From positions 1,633,501-1,697,500 of the forward strand of contig NZ_CP029797.1 of NCBI RefSeq assembly GCF_003268595.1: a stretch of 64,000 nt of DNA, given 5' to 3'. Shown here piece by piece: positions 42,200 through 51,744 of the stretch. Position 1 is the stretch's first letter; each line of letters starts with the position of its first letter. The DNA is from Paraliobacillus zengyii. GTDB taxonomy: Bacteria > Bacillota > Bacilli > Bacillales > Amphibacillaceae. The notes beneath the pieces were generated by a model that was given only the letters and a program-made list of their open reading frames with translations, was not told the origin of the DNA and searched no databases. Both the position numbers and the translations under genes were made by a program.

Positions 42200-42559
42200 A
42201 CTAAGTTTACAACTTACGCAAGTATGAAACAGGTATTCAAGTCTTGATATAACAAGGAAGTCTGACAATCAAAATAGAAGTTGACTTCACGCTTCTTTTG
42301 AAATCGGCTGACGAACTTTTTGCTTTACTAAGTTAGCTGAAGCCGTGCCTACGGAAAGGGAGCCCATTTCGCTTGAGATGCGAGGCGAAAGCTCTGTTAA
42401 ATGTCCATTTAACTAAAGATCGTTACGACATAGTCTGTGTTAATTCTGTAATTGACAATAAACTTATAAAAAACAGATCTCTAAAGAATGTCACATAATA
42501 TAATTCAAACGAAACACATTCAACAATTAACGCTTATTTTTTTGTTGAGATAATTGAGT
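42200..42559 (-). repeat. Palindromic repeat element G (truncated core)
   Basis: Reverse orientation relative to E. The right end TTGAGATAATTGAGT is the complement of ACTCAATTATCTCAA, near the left end ACTCAACTTTCTCAA of element E/F. The left part AAGTTGACTTCAC is the complement of GTGAAGTCAACTT in the right module of E/F. The core at about 42308-42385 keeps AGTTAGCTGAAGCCGTGCCTACGGAAAGGGAG and one outer arm but lacks the other half. It fills the 42181-42615 gap; no gene is seen. Confidence 0.7.
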
Positions 42560-42615
42560 AAGAAAATATAAAACACGTTTAATAACTGAGGGAATTGAAA
42601 GGAGTGTCATTTCGA

Positions 42616-43278
42616 ATGAAATACAAATCAGTTTTTGACATTATTGGTCCTGTTATGATTGGACCTTCAAGTTCTCACACAGCAGGTGCTGCAAGAATTG
42701 GTAGGGCTGCGAGAAATTTATTTGGAAATGAACCAGTTTGGGCAGATATTTATCTCTACGGGTCATTTGCTAAAACGTATAGAGGCCATGGTACGGATGT
42801 TGCAGTTATTGCAGGCTTATTAGACTATGATACTGATGACAGTCGAATTAGTATAGCATTGGAAATTGCACATTCAAAAGGTATTGCTGTCCACTTTTTT
42901 GAAGAAGAAAGTGCCGTTGAACACCCAAATACAATGCGAATTAAAATGGGTGTTGGTAATGAAACTTTTGAATTAGTGGGTATTTCTATCGGCGGTGGGA
43001 AAGTTGAAATTACGGAACTGAATGGTTTTGAATTGCATTTATCAGGAAACCATCCGGCTATCTTAATCATGCACAATGATCGTTTTGGTGCAATTGCATC
43101 TGTTACACAAATATTAGCAAAGCACGAAATTAATATTGGTAGAATGGAAGTATCACGTAAAGACATAGGCAAAGAAGCATTAATGGTAATTGAACTGGAC
43201 CAAAACGTAAGTGAAGCGATAGAATTAGAATTAGATCAAGCTGACCACATCTTGCATGTTTCTAAAATTGTCGATTGA
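42616..43278 (+). CDS. sdaAB: L-serine ammonia-lyase, iron-sulfur dependent, beta subunit
   Basis: 220 residues, the same length as in B. subtilis. VFDIIGPVMIGPSSSHTAGA is the start of the serine dehydratase beta domain, and a C-terminal ACT domain (about 148-220) is a likely serine-sensing site. Together with SdaAA it deaminates L-serine to pyruvate. I use ATG 42616 with AAAGGAG 11 bases upstream; ATG-like alternatives further up lack a site. Confidence 0.94.
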   Translation: MKYKSVFDIIGPVMIGPSSSHTAGAARIGRAARNLFGNEPVWADIYLYGSFAKTYRGHGTDVAVIAGLLDYDTDDSRISIALEIAHSKGIAVHFFEEESAVEHPNTMRIKMGVGNETFELVGISIGGGKVEITELNGFELHLSGNHPAILIMHNDRFGAIASVTQILAKHEINIGRMEVSRKDIGKEALMVIELDQNVSEAIELELDQADHILHVSKIVD

Positions 43279-43353
43279 TTCACATTACATATATACGAAC
43301 TAGAACTAGAGTTAAATTATTAAATAAATAATAAGAATCAGGGAGGGATTTAT

Positions 43354-44238
43354 TTGTTTCGAAACGTCGCAGAATTATTAACAATCACAGAAGAAAAAAA
43401 TATTTCGATCTCTGAAGCAATGATCCTTCAAGAGATGAACTTGCATGGGAAATCTAGAGAACAGATAATGGCTCAAATGGAACGAAATCTAGATGTCATG
43501 GAAAAAGCAATAGAAGATGGTTTAAAAGGTGTCCGTTCTCATTCAGGTCTTACAGGTGGGGATGCGGTACTTCTACAAAACTATATAAAAACAAACAAAC
43601 CACTTTCAGGCACGTTATTATTGGATGCTGTTAGTAAAGCGGTCGCAACAAATGAAGTAAACGCTGCTATGGGGTTAATTTGTGCTACACCGACAGCTGG
43701 AAGTGCTGGCTGTGTTCCGGGTGCTTTATTCGCAGTAAAAGAAAGATTAGAACCTTCTCGAGAAGAGATGATTCGTTTCTTATTTACATCTGGTGCTTTT
43801 GGATTTGTTGTTGCAAATAATGCTTTTATTTCCGGCGCTGCTGGTGGTTGTCAAGCAGAAATAGGTTCAGCTGCAGCAATGGCTTCGGCAGCTGTAGTAG
43901 AAATGTCTGGTGGGACACCGAAACAAAGTGCAGAAGCGTTTGCTATAACGTTAAAAAATATGTTAGGACTTGTTTGCGACCCTGTTGCAGGACTCGTTGA
44001 GGTACCATGTGTTAAGCGTAACGCAGCTGGAGCTTCTAATGCGATTGTATCAGCAGATATGGCTTTAGCAGGTATTGTTAGTAAAATTCCTTGTGATGAA
44101 GTTATAGGAGCGATGTATCGAATTGGAAGACAAATGCCATCAGCTTTACGAGAGACTGCAGAAGGTGGTCTTGCTGCTACACCAACTGGGCGAGCAATTG
44201 CTGCAAAAATTTACGGAAATACAGCAGAGAAAGAGTGA
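43354..44238 (+). CDS. sdaAA: L-serine ammonia-lyase, iron-sulfur dependent, alpha subunit
   Basis: 294 residues. CATPTAGSAGCVPGALFAVK, SGAAGGCQAEIGSAAAMA and LVCDPVAGLVEVPCVKRNA contain the cysteines for the [4Fe-4S] cluster used in catalysis. The start is TTG 43354 behind GGGAGGGAT. It forms an operon with sdaAB (75 bp between). Confidence 0.95.
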   Translation: MFRNVAELLTITEEKNISISEAMILQEMNLHGKSREQIMAQMERNLDVMEKAIEDGLKGVRSHSGLTGGDAVLLQNYIKTNKPLSGTLLLDAVSKAVATNEVNAAMGLICATPTAGSAGCVPGALFAVKERLEPSREEMIRFLFTSGAFGFVVANNAFISGAAGGCQAEIGSAAAMASAAVVEMSGGTPKQSAEAFAITLKNMLGLVCDPVAGLVEVPCVKRNAAGASNAIVSADMALAGIVSKIPCDEVIGAMYRIGRQMPSALRETAEGGLAATPTGRAIAAKIYGNTAEKE

Positions 44239-44243
44239 GATAA

Positions 44244-46277
44244 TTGGGAGATCATTCGATTGAGCAAGTTAAAGGAGTAGGAGAAGCTTTACAAAAGAAC
44301 TTTGAAGAACTGGGGATTTATACAGTTAATGATTTGCTCTTTTATTTTCCAAACAGATACGAACATTATGAAATCAAACCTGTCAGTGAATTAAGGCATG
44401 ATGAGAAAGTATCGATAGAAGGGGAAGTCGTAGGAGATCCTGTGCTCACCTTTTTCGGAAAAAAGAAATCACGCTTAATATTTCATCTTCAAGTTGAAGA
44501 AGTAATCATAAAAGGGATTATGTTCAATCGACCTTTCGCGAAAAAACAATTACAACAAGGTGATACAGTAACATTAACTGGGAAATGGGATCAGCATCGC
44601 TTACAAATTACTGTCAATCAATATAAAAAGGGTAAAGTGAAACAAGATGATCCGATTCAGCCTGTTTATTATTTAAAGAATATACTAAAGTCAGCACAAT
44701 TCAAAAAAATAATGATGCAGGCTATCGATCAATTTGCAGGTGAGATTGAAGAAATATTACCAAATCCTTATATAGAATCTTACAAGCTGCCAACAAGGGC
44801 TAAAGCATTGAGGGAAATGCATTTTCCATCTAATTTTCAAACGCTTAAGCATGCGAAGCGTCGTTTTATTTATGAAGAGCTTTTATTGTTCCAATTAAAA
44901 ATGCAATTATTTCGTAAAAGAGATCGAGAGCGTACAAAAGGAAATAGCCAAATATATGATGCGTCTCAAGTTAATCAGTTTATTGAAACGTTACCATTTA
45001 AGTTAACAGATGCGCAAAAACGTTCACTTGATGAAATATTAGTAGATTTACGTGCCCCTTACCGAATGAATCGATTATTACAAGGTGATGTTGGTTCAGG
45101 GAAAACAGCTGTCGCTGCGATTGCCTTATTTGCTTCTATTACATCTAAAAAGCAGGGAGCAATTATGGTGCCAACAGAAATATTGGCTGAACAACATTAT
45201 GAATCGTTACAGTCTTTATTCGATGGATACGGAACGATTATGTTATTAACTGGTTCTGTTAAAGGGAAAAAACGAAAAGAGATTCTAGAAAAAATCAAGA
45301 CGCATCAAGTGGATATTACTATCGGTACCCATGCATTGATCCAAGAGGAAGTGGTCTTTGCTAATTTAGGTACAGTGATTGTCGATGAGCAACATCGTTT
45401 TGGTGTTAATCAACGAAAGACGTTGCGTGACAAAGGAATGGATCCAGATGTACTATTTATGACAGCTACCCCCATCCCTAGAACACTTGCTATTACAAGT
45501 TACGGTGATATGGATGTATCGCAAATTGATGAGATGCCAGTTGGTCGTAAAACAGTTGAAACCTATTGGGTAAAAGAAAACATGCTCCCTCGTCTATTAC
45601 AATTCATTCAAAAAGAAGTGGATAGTGGTTATCAAGCGTATGTTATTTGTCCATTAATTGAAGAATCGGATAAAATAGATATTCAAAATGCGGTAGACTT
45701 ATATAATCAATTACAAAATACATTCCCTTCGTCGACTAAAGTTGGTTTATTACATGGTAGGTTACATAGTGATGAAAAAGAAGATGTTATGCAGCAGTTT
45801 GCGGCTAATGAGATTCATGTTTTAGTTTCTACGACAGTTGTGGAGGTAGGTGTGAATGTTCCAAATGCAACAGTTATGCTCGTATATGATGCAGAAAGAT
45901 TTGGTTTATCACAATTACACCAATTAAGAGGAAGAGTGGGACGTGGGCAAGCGCAGAGTTATTGTATTTTACTTGCTGATCCTAAAGGTGAAGTAGGAAA
46001 AGAACGTATGAAAATTATGACCGAAACGAGTAATGGATTTGAATTAGCAGAGCAAGATTTGCAATTAAGAGGACCTGGGGACTTTTTTGGTAAAAAACAA
46101 AGTGGCTTACCTGAGTTTAAAGTAGCTGATATTGTTCAAGATTATCGTGCATTAGAAACGGCCAGAAATGATGCACAATCAATTGTTTATCAAGATCGAT
46201 TGAAAGATCCAAATTATTATGCACTTAAAAGCTACATCACAAAAGAATTAAACAATAATGGATCTTCATTTGATTAA
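44244..46277 (+). CDS. recG: ATP-dependent DNA helicase RecG
   Basis: 677 residues. N-terminal wedge/OB domain (KGVGEALQKNFEELGIYTV), helicase core with Walker A GDVGSGKTAVAA (about 288), DEQHRFGV (DExH box), ATPIPRTL, STTVVEVGVNVPNA and the C-terminal TRG-type region with GRVGRG. It reverses stalled forks and processes Holliday junctions. The start TTG 44244 has only a weak site (GAGTGAG), consistent with coupling to sdaAA 5 bp upstream. Confidence 0.95.
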   Translation: MGDHSIEQVKGVGEALQKNFEELGIYTVNDLLFYFPNRYEHYEIKPVSELRHDEKVSIEGEVVGDPVLTFFGKKKSRLIFHLQVEEVIIKGIMFNRPFAKKQLQQGDTVTLTGKWDQHRLQITVNQYKKGKVKQDDPIQPVYYLKNILKSAQFKKIMMQAIDQFAGEIEEILPNPYIESYKLPTRAKALREMHFPSNFQTLKHAKRRFIYEELLLFQLKMQLFRKRDRERTKGNSQIYDASQVNQFIETLPFKLTDAQKRSLDEILVDLRAPYRMNRLLQGDVGSGKTAVAAIALFASITSKKQGAIMVPTEILAEQHYESLQSLFDGYGTIMLLTGSVKGKKRKEILEKIKTHQVDITIGTHALIQEEVVFANLGTVIVDEQHRFGVNQRKTLRDKGMDPDVLFMTATPIPRTLAITSYGDMDVSQIDEMPVGRKTVETYWVKENMLPRLLQFIQKEVDSGYQAYVICPLIEESDKIDIQNAVDLYNQLQNTFPSSTKVGLLHGRLHSDEKEDVMQQFAANEIHVLVSTTVVEVGVNVPNATVMLVYDAERFGLSQLHQLRGRVGRGQAQSYCILLADPKGEVGKERMKIMTETSNGFELAEQDLQLRGPGDFFGKKQSGLPEFKVADIVQDYRALETARNDAQSIVYQDRLKDPNYYALKSYITKELNNNGSSFD

Positions 46278-46283
46278 AGGGGC

Positions 46284-46333
46284 TTGCATCTTTTTCTTTG
46301 GTATTATATATTACTATTAGTACCTACTCATAA
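46284..46333 (+). promoter_or_regulatory. Promoter and FapR operator of the fapR-fab operon
   Basis: TTGCAT (46284), 17 bp, TATATT (46307-46312). The sequence TTAGTACCTACTCATAA (46317-46333) resembles the FapR box TTAGTACCTRGTMNTAA, with a perfect left half. It covers the expected transcription start, so bound FapR would block initiation; malonyl-CoA relieves this in Bacillus. Confidence 0.7.
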
Positions 46334-46396
46334 ATTAAAAATTCTCTTTAGTTTTACATTGGAAGTGATGAGAAAACTAGGATGGTGTTTAAATAA

Positions 46397-46990
46397 ATGA
46401 AATTACCGAAAAAACATAGACAACAAAAATTACAAGAAACAATTAAAGAGATGCCTTTCATTACGGATGAAGCGTTGGCAAAACAGTTTGGCGTTAGTAT
46501 TCAGACTATTCGATTAGACAGAATGGAATTATCCATTCCTGAGTTGCGTGAACGAATCAAATCTGTCGCAACCGATCAATGGAATGAAACCGTAAAAGCA
46601 TTACGAATTGATGAAGTAATTGGAGAAGTGATTGATTTAGAATTAGACAATCGGGCTATTTCTATTTTAGACATTAGTAGTGAACATGTATTCTCACGTA
46701 ATGATATTGCTCGTGGCCATCATTTATTTGCTCAAGCTAATTCATTAGCTGTGGCAGTTATTAACGATGAGCTAGCTTTAACCGCTAAGGCAGAGATAAA
46801 GTTTACGCGACAAGTTAAACAAGGGGAACGCGTTATTGCAAAAGCTAAAGTAGTCACTGCTGTTGAAAATCAACGGACATCGGTTGAAGTAGATAGCTAT
46901 GTTGATAATGAAATTGTTTTTTCTGGTGTGTTCGATATGTATCGTTCTACAGAACAAAAAGGAGAAGATCGACATGAAGTTAGTAATTGA
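46397..46990 (+). CDS. fapR: Transcription factor FapR
   Basis: 197 residues. A DeoR-like HTH (about 20-45, [20 protein letters not shown]) is joined to a hot-dog domain that binds malonyl-CoA ([15 protein letters not shown]). It represses fatty acid and phospholipid synthesis genes, here including its own operon. It overlaps plsX by 17 bp. Confidence 0.95.
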   Translation: MKLPKKHRQQKLQETIKEMPFITDEALAKQFGVSIQTIRLDRMELSIPELRERIKSVATDQWNETVKALRIDEVIGEVIDLELDNRAISILDISSEHVFSRNDIARGHHLFAQANSLAVAVINDELALTAKAEIKFTRQVKQGERVIAKAKVVTAVENQRTSVEVDSYVDNEIVFSGVFDMYRSTEQKGEDRHEVSN

Positions 46991-47975
46991 TGCAATGGGA
47001 GGCGACCATGCTCCAGAAGCAGTAGTAAAAGGGGCTATGGAAGCTGTCAAACAGATTGAAAACCTTGAAATAACATTAGTGGGAGATCAAGAAAAAATAG
47101 CGACTCATTTAACAGATGACAGCAAGATATCGATTATACATACAACAACTGTAATAACTGGTGATGAAGAACCTGTTCGAGCTGTTCGTAGAAAAAAGGA
47201 CTCTTCTCTAGTTTTAATGGCAAATGAAGTGAAGGAAAAACGAGCTGACGCTTGTGTATCAGCAGGGAGTACCGGAGCGTTAATGAGCGCTGGTTTATTT
47301 CAAGTCGGCCGTATCAAAGGTATAGAAAGACCAGCACTAAGCCCAACTTTACCAACTAAAGATCAAAAAGGATTTTTATTATTAGATGTTGGTGCTAATG
47401 TAGACGCAAAAGCGAAACACCTCGTTCAATTTGCAATCATGGGTACAATTTATAGTGAGAAAGTCCGGGGGATCACTTCACCTCGAGTAGGCTTACTGAA
47501 TATTGGAACAGAAGATGGTAAAGGCAATGAACTGACAAAAGCTGCTTTTTCTCTATTAAAACAAGCACCGATTAACTTCATTGGTAATGTAGAAGCACGA
47601 GATTTACTTGACGGTGTTGCAGATGTGGTTGTTACAGATGGTTTTAGTGGTAATATAACGCTGAAAACAATTGAGGGTACAGCTGCGACAATGTTTTCTA
47701 TGTTGAAGAAGTCATTTATGGCTAACATGAAGACAAAAGTAGCTGCTGGATTGATGCAAAAAGATTTAAGGAAACTAAAAGATCAATTAGACTATTCAGA
47801 ATATGGTGGTGCAGGACTTTTTGGTCTTCAATCCCCAGTTATCAAAGCACATGGTTCTTCAAACGCTCGTGCGATTTTTAGTGCAATTAAGCAAGCATGT
47901 CATATGGTGGAATATGATGTCACAAAAAAAATTGAAACAACAGTAGCAGAGTATGACGCCAGTGAGGAGGAATAA
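46974..47975 (+). CDS. plsX: Phosphate acyltransferase PlsX
   Basis: 333 residues. It makes acyl phosphate from acyl-ACP for phospholipid synthesis. [18 protein letters not shown] at the start, [15 protein letters not shown] and [14 protein letters not shown] are family motifs. I choose ATG 46974 ([11 protein letters not shown]) because AAAGGAGAAG precedes it; upstream in-frame ATGs lie deep inside fapR. Confidence 0.95.
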   Translation: MKLVIDAMGGDHAPEAVVKGAMEAVKQIENLEITLVGDQEKIATHLTDDSKISIIHTTTVITGDEEPVRAVRRKKDSSLVLMANEVKEKRADACVSAGSTGALMSAGLFQVGRIKGIERPALSPTLPTKDQKGFLLLDVGANVDAKAKHLVQFAIMGTIYSEKVRGITSPRVGLLNIGTEDGKGNELTKAAFSLLKQAPINFIGNVEARDLLDGVADVVVTDGFSGNITLKTIEGTAATMFSMLKKSFMANMKTKVAAGLMQKDLRKLKDQLDYSEYGGAGLFGLQSPVIKAHGSSNARAIFSAIKQACHMVEYDVTKKIETTVAEYDASEEE

Positions 47976-47976
47976 T

Positions 47977-48924
47977 ATGAAACAAGTAGCCTTTATATAT
48001 CCCGGACAAGGATCACAACAAGTTGGTATGGGTGAAGAATTATATCAAACGTATCCGGTGGTAAAAGAACTTTTTGAACAGGCTAATGCATTATTGAATT
48101 TAAATTTAACGGATCTTATGTTTGTGGGCCCAGACGATAAGTTAAAGCAAACAGAGAATGCCCAACCTGCTTTATTACTTACTAGCATTGCTATTACTAG
48201 GGTACTTTTTGAGGAAGGTATTAAACCAGTACGTCTTGCTGGTCATAGTCTTGGCGAATACAGCGCACTCGTGGCAGCAAATGCTTTGCCATTTCAGGAT
48301 GCCTTACCATTAGTACAAGCTAGAGGTCGGTTGATGGAAGAAGCATATCCAAAAGGTCAAGGACTAATGGCTGCGGTTCTCGGAATGGAGCAAGATACTC
48401 TGCAAAAAGAATTAGATCAAATTCAAACGGAAACAAATGAAGTGATTGAAATTGCTAATTTGAATTGTCCAGGTCAAATAGTCATTTCAGGAACTAAAGT
48501 AGCAATAGAACATGCCGTTACAAAGTTAAAAGAAGCTGGAGCAAAACGGGTCTTACCGTTAAATGTTAGTGGACCATTTCATTCTAGTTTAATGAAACCA
48601 GCTGCTAATGAATTTTCTAAACGATTAGAACAAGTAAATGTTACCAATGCGGAAATTCCTGTCTATGCGAATGTATCGGCCGAAGAAGTGACAGACCAAG
48701 TAGAAATTAAACAATTACTAATAGAACAATTGTATTCACCAGTTCGTTTTGAAGAAATTTTACACCGTTTGAATGATGATTCATTGGATGCTATCGTAGA
48801 AATTGGTACTGGAAAAGTCTTAACTGGATTAATGAAGAAAGTGAATCGTCGCATGACTACTTTCTCTATCCAAGATCCAGAATCACTTCAGGCGTTTATT
48901 TCATGGTATAAGGAGGAATCTTAA
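47977..48924 (+). CDS. fabD: Malonyl-CoA:ACP transacylase
   Basis: 315 residues. [13 protein letters not shown] and the catalytic serine motif [15 protein letters not shown] (Ser near 90) are present; [10 protein letters not shown] carries the catalytic His. It charges ACP with malonate. ATG 47977 follows GAGGAGGAA and starts 2 bp after plsX; it overlaps fabG by 1 bp. Confidence 0.96.
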   Translation: MKQVAFIYPGQGSQQVGMGEELYQTYPVVKELFEQANALLNLNLTDLMFVGPDDKLKQTENAQPALLLTSIAITRVLFEEGIKPVRLAGHSLGEYSALVAANALPFQDALPLVQARGRLMEEAYPKGQGLMAAVLGMEQDTLQKELDQIQTETNEVIEIANLNCPGQIVISGTKVAIEHAVTKLKEAGAKRVLPLNVSGPFHSSLMKPAANEFSKRLEQVNVTNAEIPVYANVSAEEVTDQVEIKQLLIEQLYSPVRFEEILHRLNDDSLDAIVEIGTGKVLTGLMKKVNRRMTTFSIQDPESLQAFISWYKEES

Positions 48925-49664
48925 TGCTTAAAGGTAAGGTAGCACTTATAACAGGTGCTTCTCGAGGGATTGGTAGATCAGTTGCACTAGAGCTTGCATC
49001 GCAAGGAGTGAAAGTTGCCGTCAACTTTGCAGGCAACGAAACAAAAGCACAACAAGTTGTTGATGAGATAGAAGCATTAGGCATAGAGGCAATTAAGATT
49101 CAAGCAGATGTTACGGTTGAAGCAGAAGTCAAAGATATGATCAAGCAAGTAATAGAAATATTTGGTAGTTTAGATATCTTAGTTAATAATGCCGGTATAA
49201 CGCGTGATAATTTGATCATGCGTATGAAAGAAGAAGAATTTGATGAAGTAATTCAAACGAATTTAAAAGGTGTTTTTCTTACTACGAAAGCTGTGACAAG
49301 ACAAATGATGAAGCAAAGAGCTGGTCGAATTATTAATGTCGCCTCAGTAGTTGGTATTAGTGGTAACGCTGGTCAAGCAAACTATGTAGCAGCAAAAGCT
49401 GGTGTAATTGGTATGACTAAAACCGCTGCAAAGGAATTAGCTACGCGTAATATCTTAGTAAATGCAGTTGCACCAGGATTTATTGAAACAGATATGACAG
49501 CTAAATTATCAATTGAGCAACGCGATGCAATGACTGAATTAATACCTCTTACAAGATTGGGTAGTGGTGAGGATGTTGCGAAAGTTGTGCGATTTTTAGC
49601 TTCTGATGATGCAAGTTATATCACTGGACAAACTATACAAGTTGATGGTGGTATGGTAATGTAG
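48924..49664 (+). CDS. fabG: 3-oxoacyl-ACP reductase
   Basis: 246 residues, short-chain dehydrogenase. NADPH motif [12 protein letters not shown] (about 9-20), NNAGITRDN, catalytic Ser in INVASVVG and YVAAKAG (Tyr/Lys). It reduces 3-oxoacyl-ACP in fatty acid elongation. AGGAGGAA precedes ATG 48924. Confidence 0.96.
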   Translation: MLKGKVALITGASRGIGRSVALELASQGVKVAVNFAGNETKAQQVVDEIEALGIEAIKIQADVTVEAEVKDMIKQVIEIFGSLDILVNNAGITRDNLIMRMKEEEFDEVIQTNLKGVFLTTKAVTRQMMKQRAGRIINVASVVGISGNAGQANYVAAKAGVIGMTKTAAKELATRNILVNAVAPGFIETDMTAKLSIEQRDAMTELIPLTRLGSGEDVAKVVRFLASDDASYITGQTIQVDGGMVM

Positions 49665-49707
49665 AATTTGTTATTCTCTTGCTACTTTGAAAGGGGGTGA
49701 ACGAAAG

Positions 49708-49941
49708 ATGGCAGATACATTTGAACGCGTAAAGAAAATAGTGATCGATCGCCTAGATGTTGAAGAAGATAAAGTAACTTTAGAGGCATCTTTTAAAGAT
49801 GATTTAGAAGCAGATTCATTAGATGTTGTTGAACTTGTTATGGAACTAGAAGATGAGTTTGATATGGAAATCGCTGATGAAGATGCAGAAAAACTTCAAA
49901 CGGTTGGTGATGCTGTAACGTACATAAACAGCCAATCCTAA
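49708..49941 (+). CDS. acpP: Acyl carrier protein
   Basis: 77 residues, acidic four-helix protein. The phosphopantetheine attachment Ser is in [12 protein letters not shown] (about 36). ATG 49708 ([10 protein letters not shown]) is preceded by AAGGGGGTGA. It is the last gene of the fab operon; a terminator follows at 49957. Confidence 0.96.
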   Translation: MADTFERVKKIVIDRLDVEEDKVTLEASFKDDLEADSLDVVELVMELEDEFDMEIADEDAEKLQTVGDAVTYINSQS

Positions 49942-49956
49942 TAAATGGTATCAATT

Positions 49957-49990
49957 AAAAAGTCTCGCTCAAAAAGCGAGACTTTTAAAA
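49957..49990 (+). terminator. Intrinsic terminator of the fab operon
   Basis: AAAAGTCTCGCT / AGCGAGACTTTT with a short A-rich loop. It separates acpP from rnc, which are close in B. subtilis. Confidence 0.85.
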
Positions 49991-50064
49991 TATGGCTCTT
50001 TTCGAAAAGATTGTTGCTTTTCAATATGAACTTGATAAAAACTGCGACGTAGTGAAACTTTTTT

Positions 50065-50486
50065 ACCGCTACGCTCCACAAGTGAAATGGGATCGCTTTC
50101 CGTGGGCACAACCTCAGCTATCTCTAGAAGCAAAAATCGCTTCTAGAGAGGATCTTCGGTTTGTGTTGTTCCCACAGGAGTCTCACCCATCTCACTTGCT
50201 CCGCTAGTTTTTGTTTATAAATAAGTAAAGCGTGTCCTATTTCATACTGAATTTAAATACCAGTAACTATGTTAGTTACTGAAAAACACATCAGTTGTTA
50301 ATTTATTATAACTAGCGTATCAAGTGAAATTGACGACACTCCTGCAGGAACAGCACATGTTTTCGATGGGATGAGTAATCGCAATCCCACGGGCTGAAGA
50401 TCCACTCGGAAAGCGGTCTTTGCTTATCCGAGTTAGCTGAAGCCGTGCCTGCGGAAAGGGAGTCAATTTCACTTGAGAAGCGGGTT
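50065..50486. repeat. Head-to-head pair of palindromic cores, copies H and I
   Basis: Copy H (50065-50206, forward) has outer arms around CCGTGGGCACAAC / GTTGTTCCCACAGG and the central hairpin CTCTAGAAGC / GCTTCTAGAG. Copy I (50313-50486, reverse) has arms TCAAGTGAAATTGAC / GTCAATTTCACTTGA and GCAGG/CCTGC; its complement is almost identical to core E (25170-25341), with about five differences over 170 bp. The spacer (50207-50312) and the sequence from 50487 to the rnc ribosome site hold no gene. An open frame at 49992-50207 follows copy H and is not considered real. Confidence 0.85.
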
Positions 50487-50628
50487 AGATAATTCGTTAC
50501 GTCGTAGTTGATGATAATGCTGACGTAAGTATGGTTAAGGGCAGTCTATGGAAATGTTTTAAACAACAATCTTTTAGAAAAGAGCTTAAAAATAAAGGTG
50601 TTAAAATAATGAATAGGAGGCGAAGGAT

Positions 50629-51306
50629 ATGAATTTTCAACCATTACAAGATCATTTGCAAATTCATTTTAATAATGAATCGATATTGCAACAAGCTTTT
50701 ACACATTCTTCTTATGTGAATGAAAATCGTGGCAAATCATCTCAAGATAATGAACGGCTTGAATTTTTAGGAGATGCGGTATTAGAACTAGGTGTTTCGC
50801 AATATTTATATCGTACTTATCCTAATATGGCAGAAGGAGAGTTAACGAAATTACGCGCATCAATTGTCTGTGAGCCTGCCTTAGTTGGTTTTGCAAATGA
50901 TTTATCGTTTGATCAATACGTGTTACTTGGTAAGGGTGAAGAACGAACTGGTGGGAGAAAGCGTCCAGCATTATTAGCTGATGTTTTTGAAGCTTTTGTT
51001 GGTGCACTTTACTTAGATCAAGGTTTTGATGTTGTATTAGACTTCTTGGATAAATACCTTTATCCAAAAATTGAAAAAGGTGCCTTTTCTCACGCAATGG
51101 ATTATAAAAGCCAGTTGCAGGAATTGATTCAACAGAATAGAGATGCAGAGATTGTATATGAAATAGTTGAGGAAAAAGGTCCCGCACATGATCGCGAATT
51201 CATTGCAAACGTACGTTTGAATCAAGAAATTGCTGGAGTTGGACATGGTAGAACAAAGAAGGAAGCAGAACAACGAGCTGCTAAAAAGGCATTAGATCAA
51301 AGGTAG
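50629..51306 (+). CDS. rnc: Ribonuclease III
   Basis: 225 residues, double-stranded RNA endonuclease for rRNA and mRNA processing. The RNase III signature [17 protein letters not shown] (about 42) and [12 protein letters not shown] (about 115) hold the metal-binding acidic residues; the C-terminal dsRNA-binding domain (about 150-225) ends [16 protein letters not shown]. Start ATG 50629 behind AGGAGGCGAAGG. It is slightly shorter than the B. subtilis protein. The upstream region is occupied by repeat pair H/I. Confidence 0.96.
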   Translation: MNFQPLQDHLQIHFNNESILQQAFTHSSYVNENRGKSSQDNERLEFLGDAVLELGVSQYLYRTYPNMAEGELTKLRASIVCEPALVGFANDLSFDQYVLLGKGEERTGGRKRPALLADVFEAFVGALYLDQGFDVVLDFLDKYLYPKIEKGAFSHAMDYKSQLQELIQQNRDAEIVYEIVEEKGPAHDREFIANVRLNQEIAGVGHGRTKKEAEQRAAKKALDQR

Positions 51307-51378
51307 AATAAAATGATTGATGGTTGGCTCGTCTTTATGAATAGCTATTCGTAAAAACAAGCCAACAATCACTCTATT

Positions 51379-51600
51379 TTATTTACGGATACTTGAAAGT
51401 TCTTGAATAAATGCTTGTGTTTCAGAAACGCTTAATTGACCTTTTTGAATTAAAACATCATATAACGCTTTTAGATCATCATACTTCTCTAGATTGTAAT
51501 CATCTGGATCCATAATTGATTCATTTACCACGCGTAACTGGCTAGCAATTTCCTTTAGAATATAAGTAAGGTTTTCATTTGTTGCTTCATTTAAATTCAA
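51379..51600 (-). CDS. DUF1128 family protein (YfkK-like)
   Basis: 73 residues. DYNLEKYDDLKALYDVL and SVSETQAFIQELSSIRK follow the pattern of the small DUF1128 proteins of Firmicutes. No function is known. It lies between rnc and smc on the opposite strand, whereas rnc-smc is contiguous in B. subtilis. ATG 51600 has AAAGGAG on the minus strand about 5 bases upstream. An imperfect hairpin TTGGCT/AGCCAA (about 51324-51366) separates it from rnc. Confidence 0.75.
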   Translation of the reverse strand: MNLNEATNENLTYILKEIASQLRVVNESIMDPDDYNLEKYDDLKALYDVLIQKGQLSVSETQAFIQELSSIRK

Positions 51601-51744
51601 ACGAACACTCCTTTGGTAATCTGACCTTCTATCTCTCCTCTCTTTATGATAAAATAGTTTAGTTGAAATGCAAGCTTTTAGTTGAAATTGTAGTAAAATA
51701 ATTAATGAGTTAAAAAATAGTAGCGACTTAATAGGAGAATGTAT

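Noticed and set aside
49992..50207. 71-codon open frame after acpP
   Set aside because: It runs through a terminator and repeat copy H, and the protein has no family resemblance.
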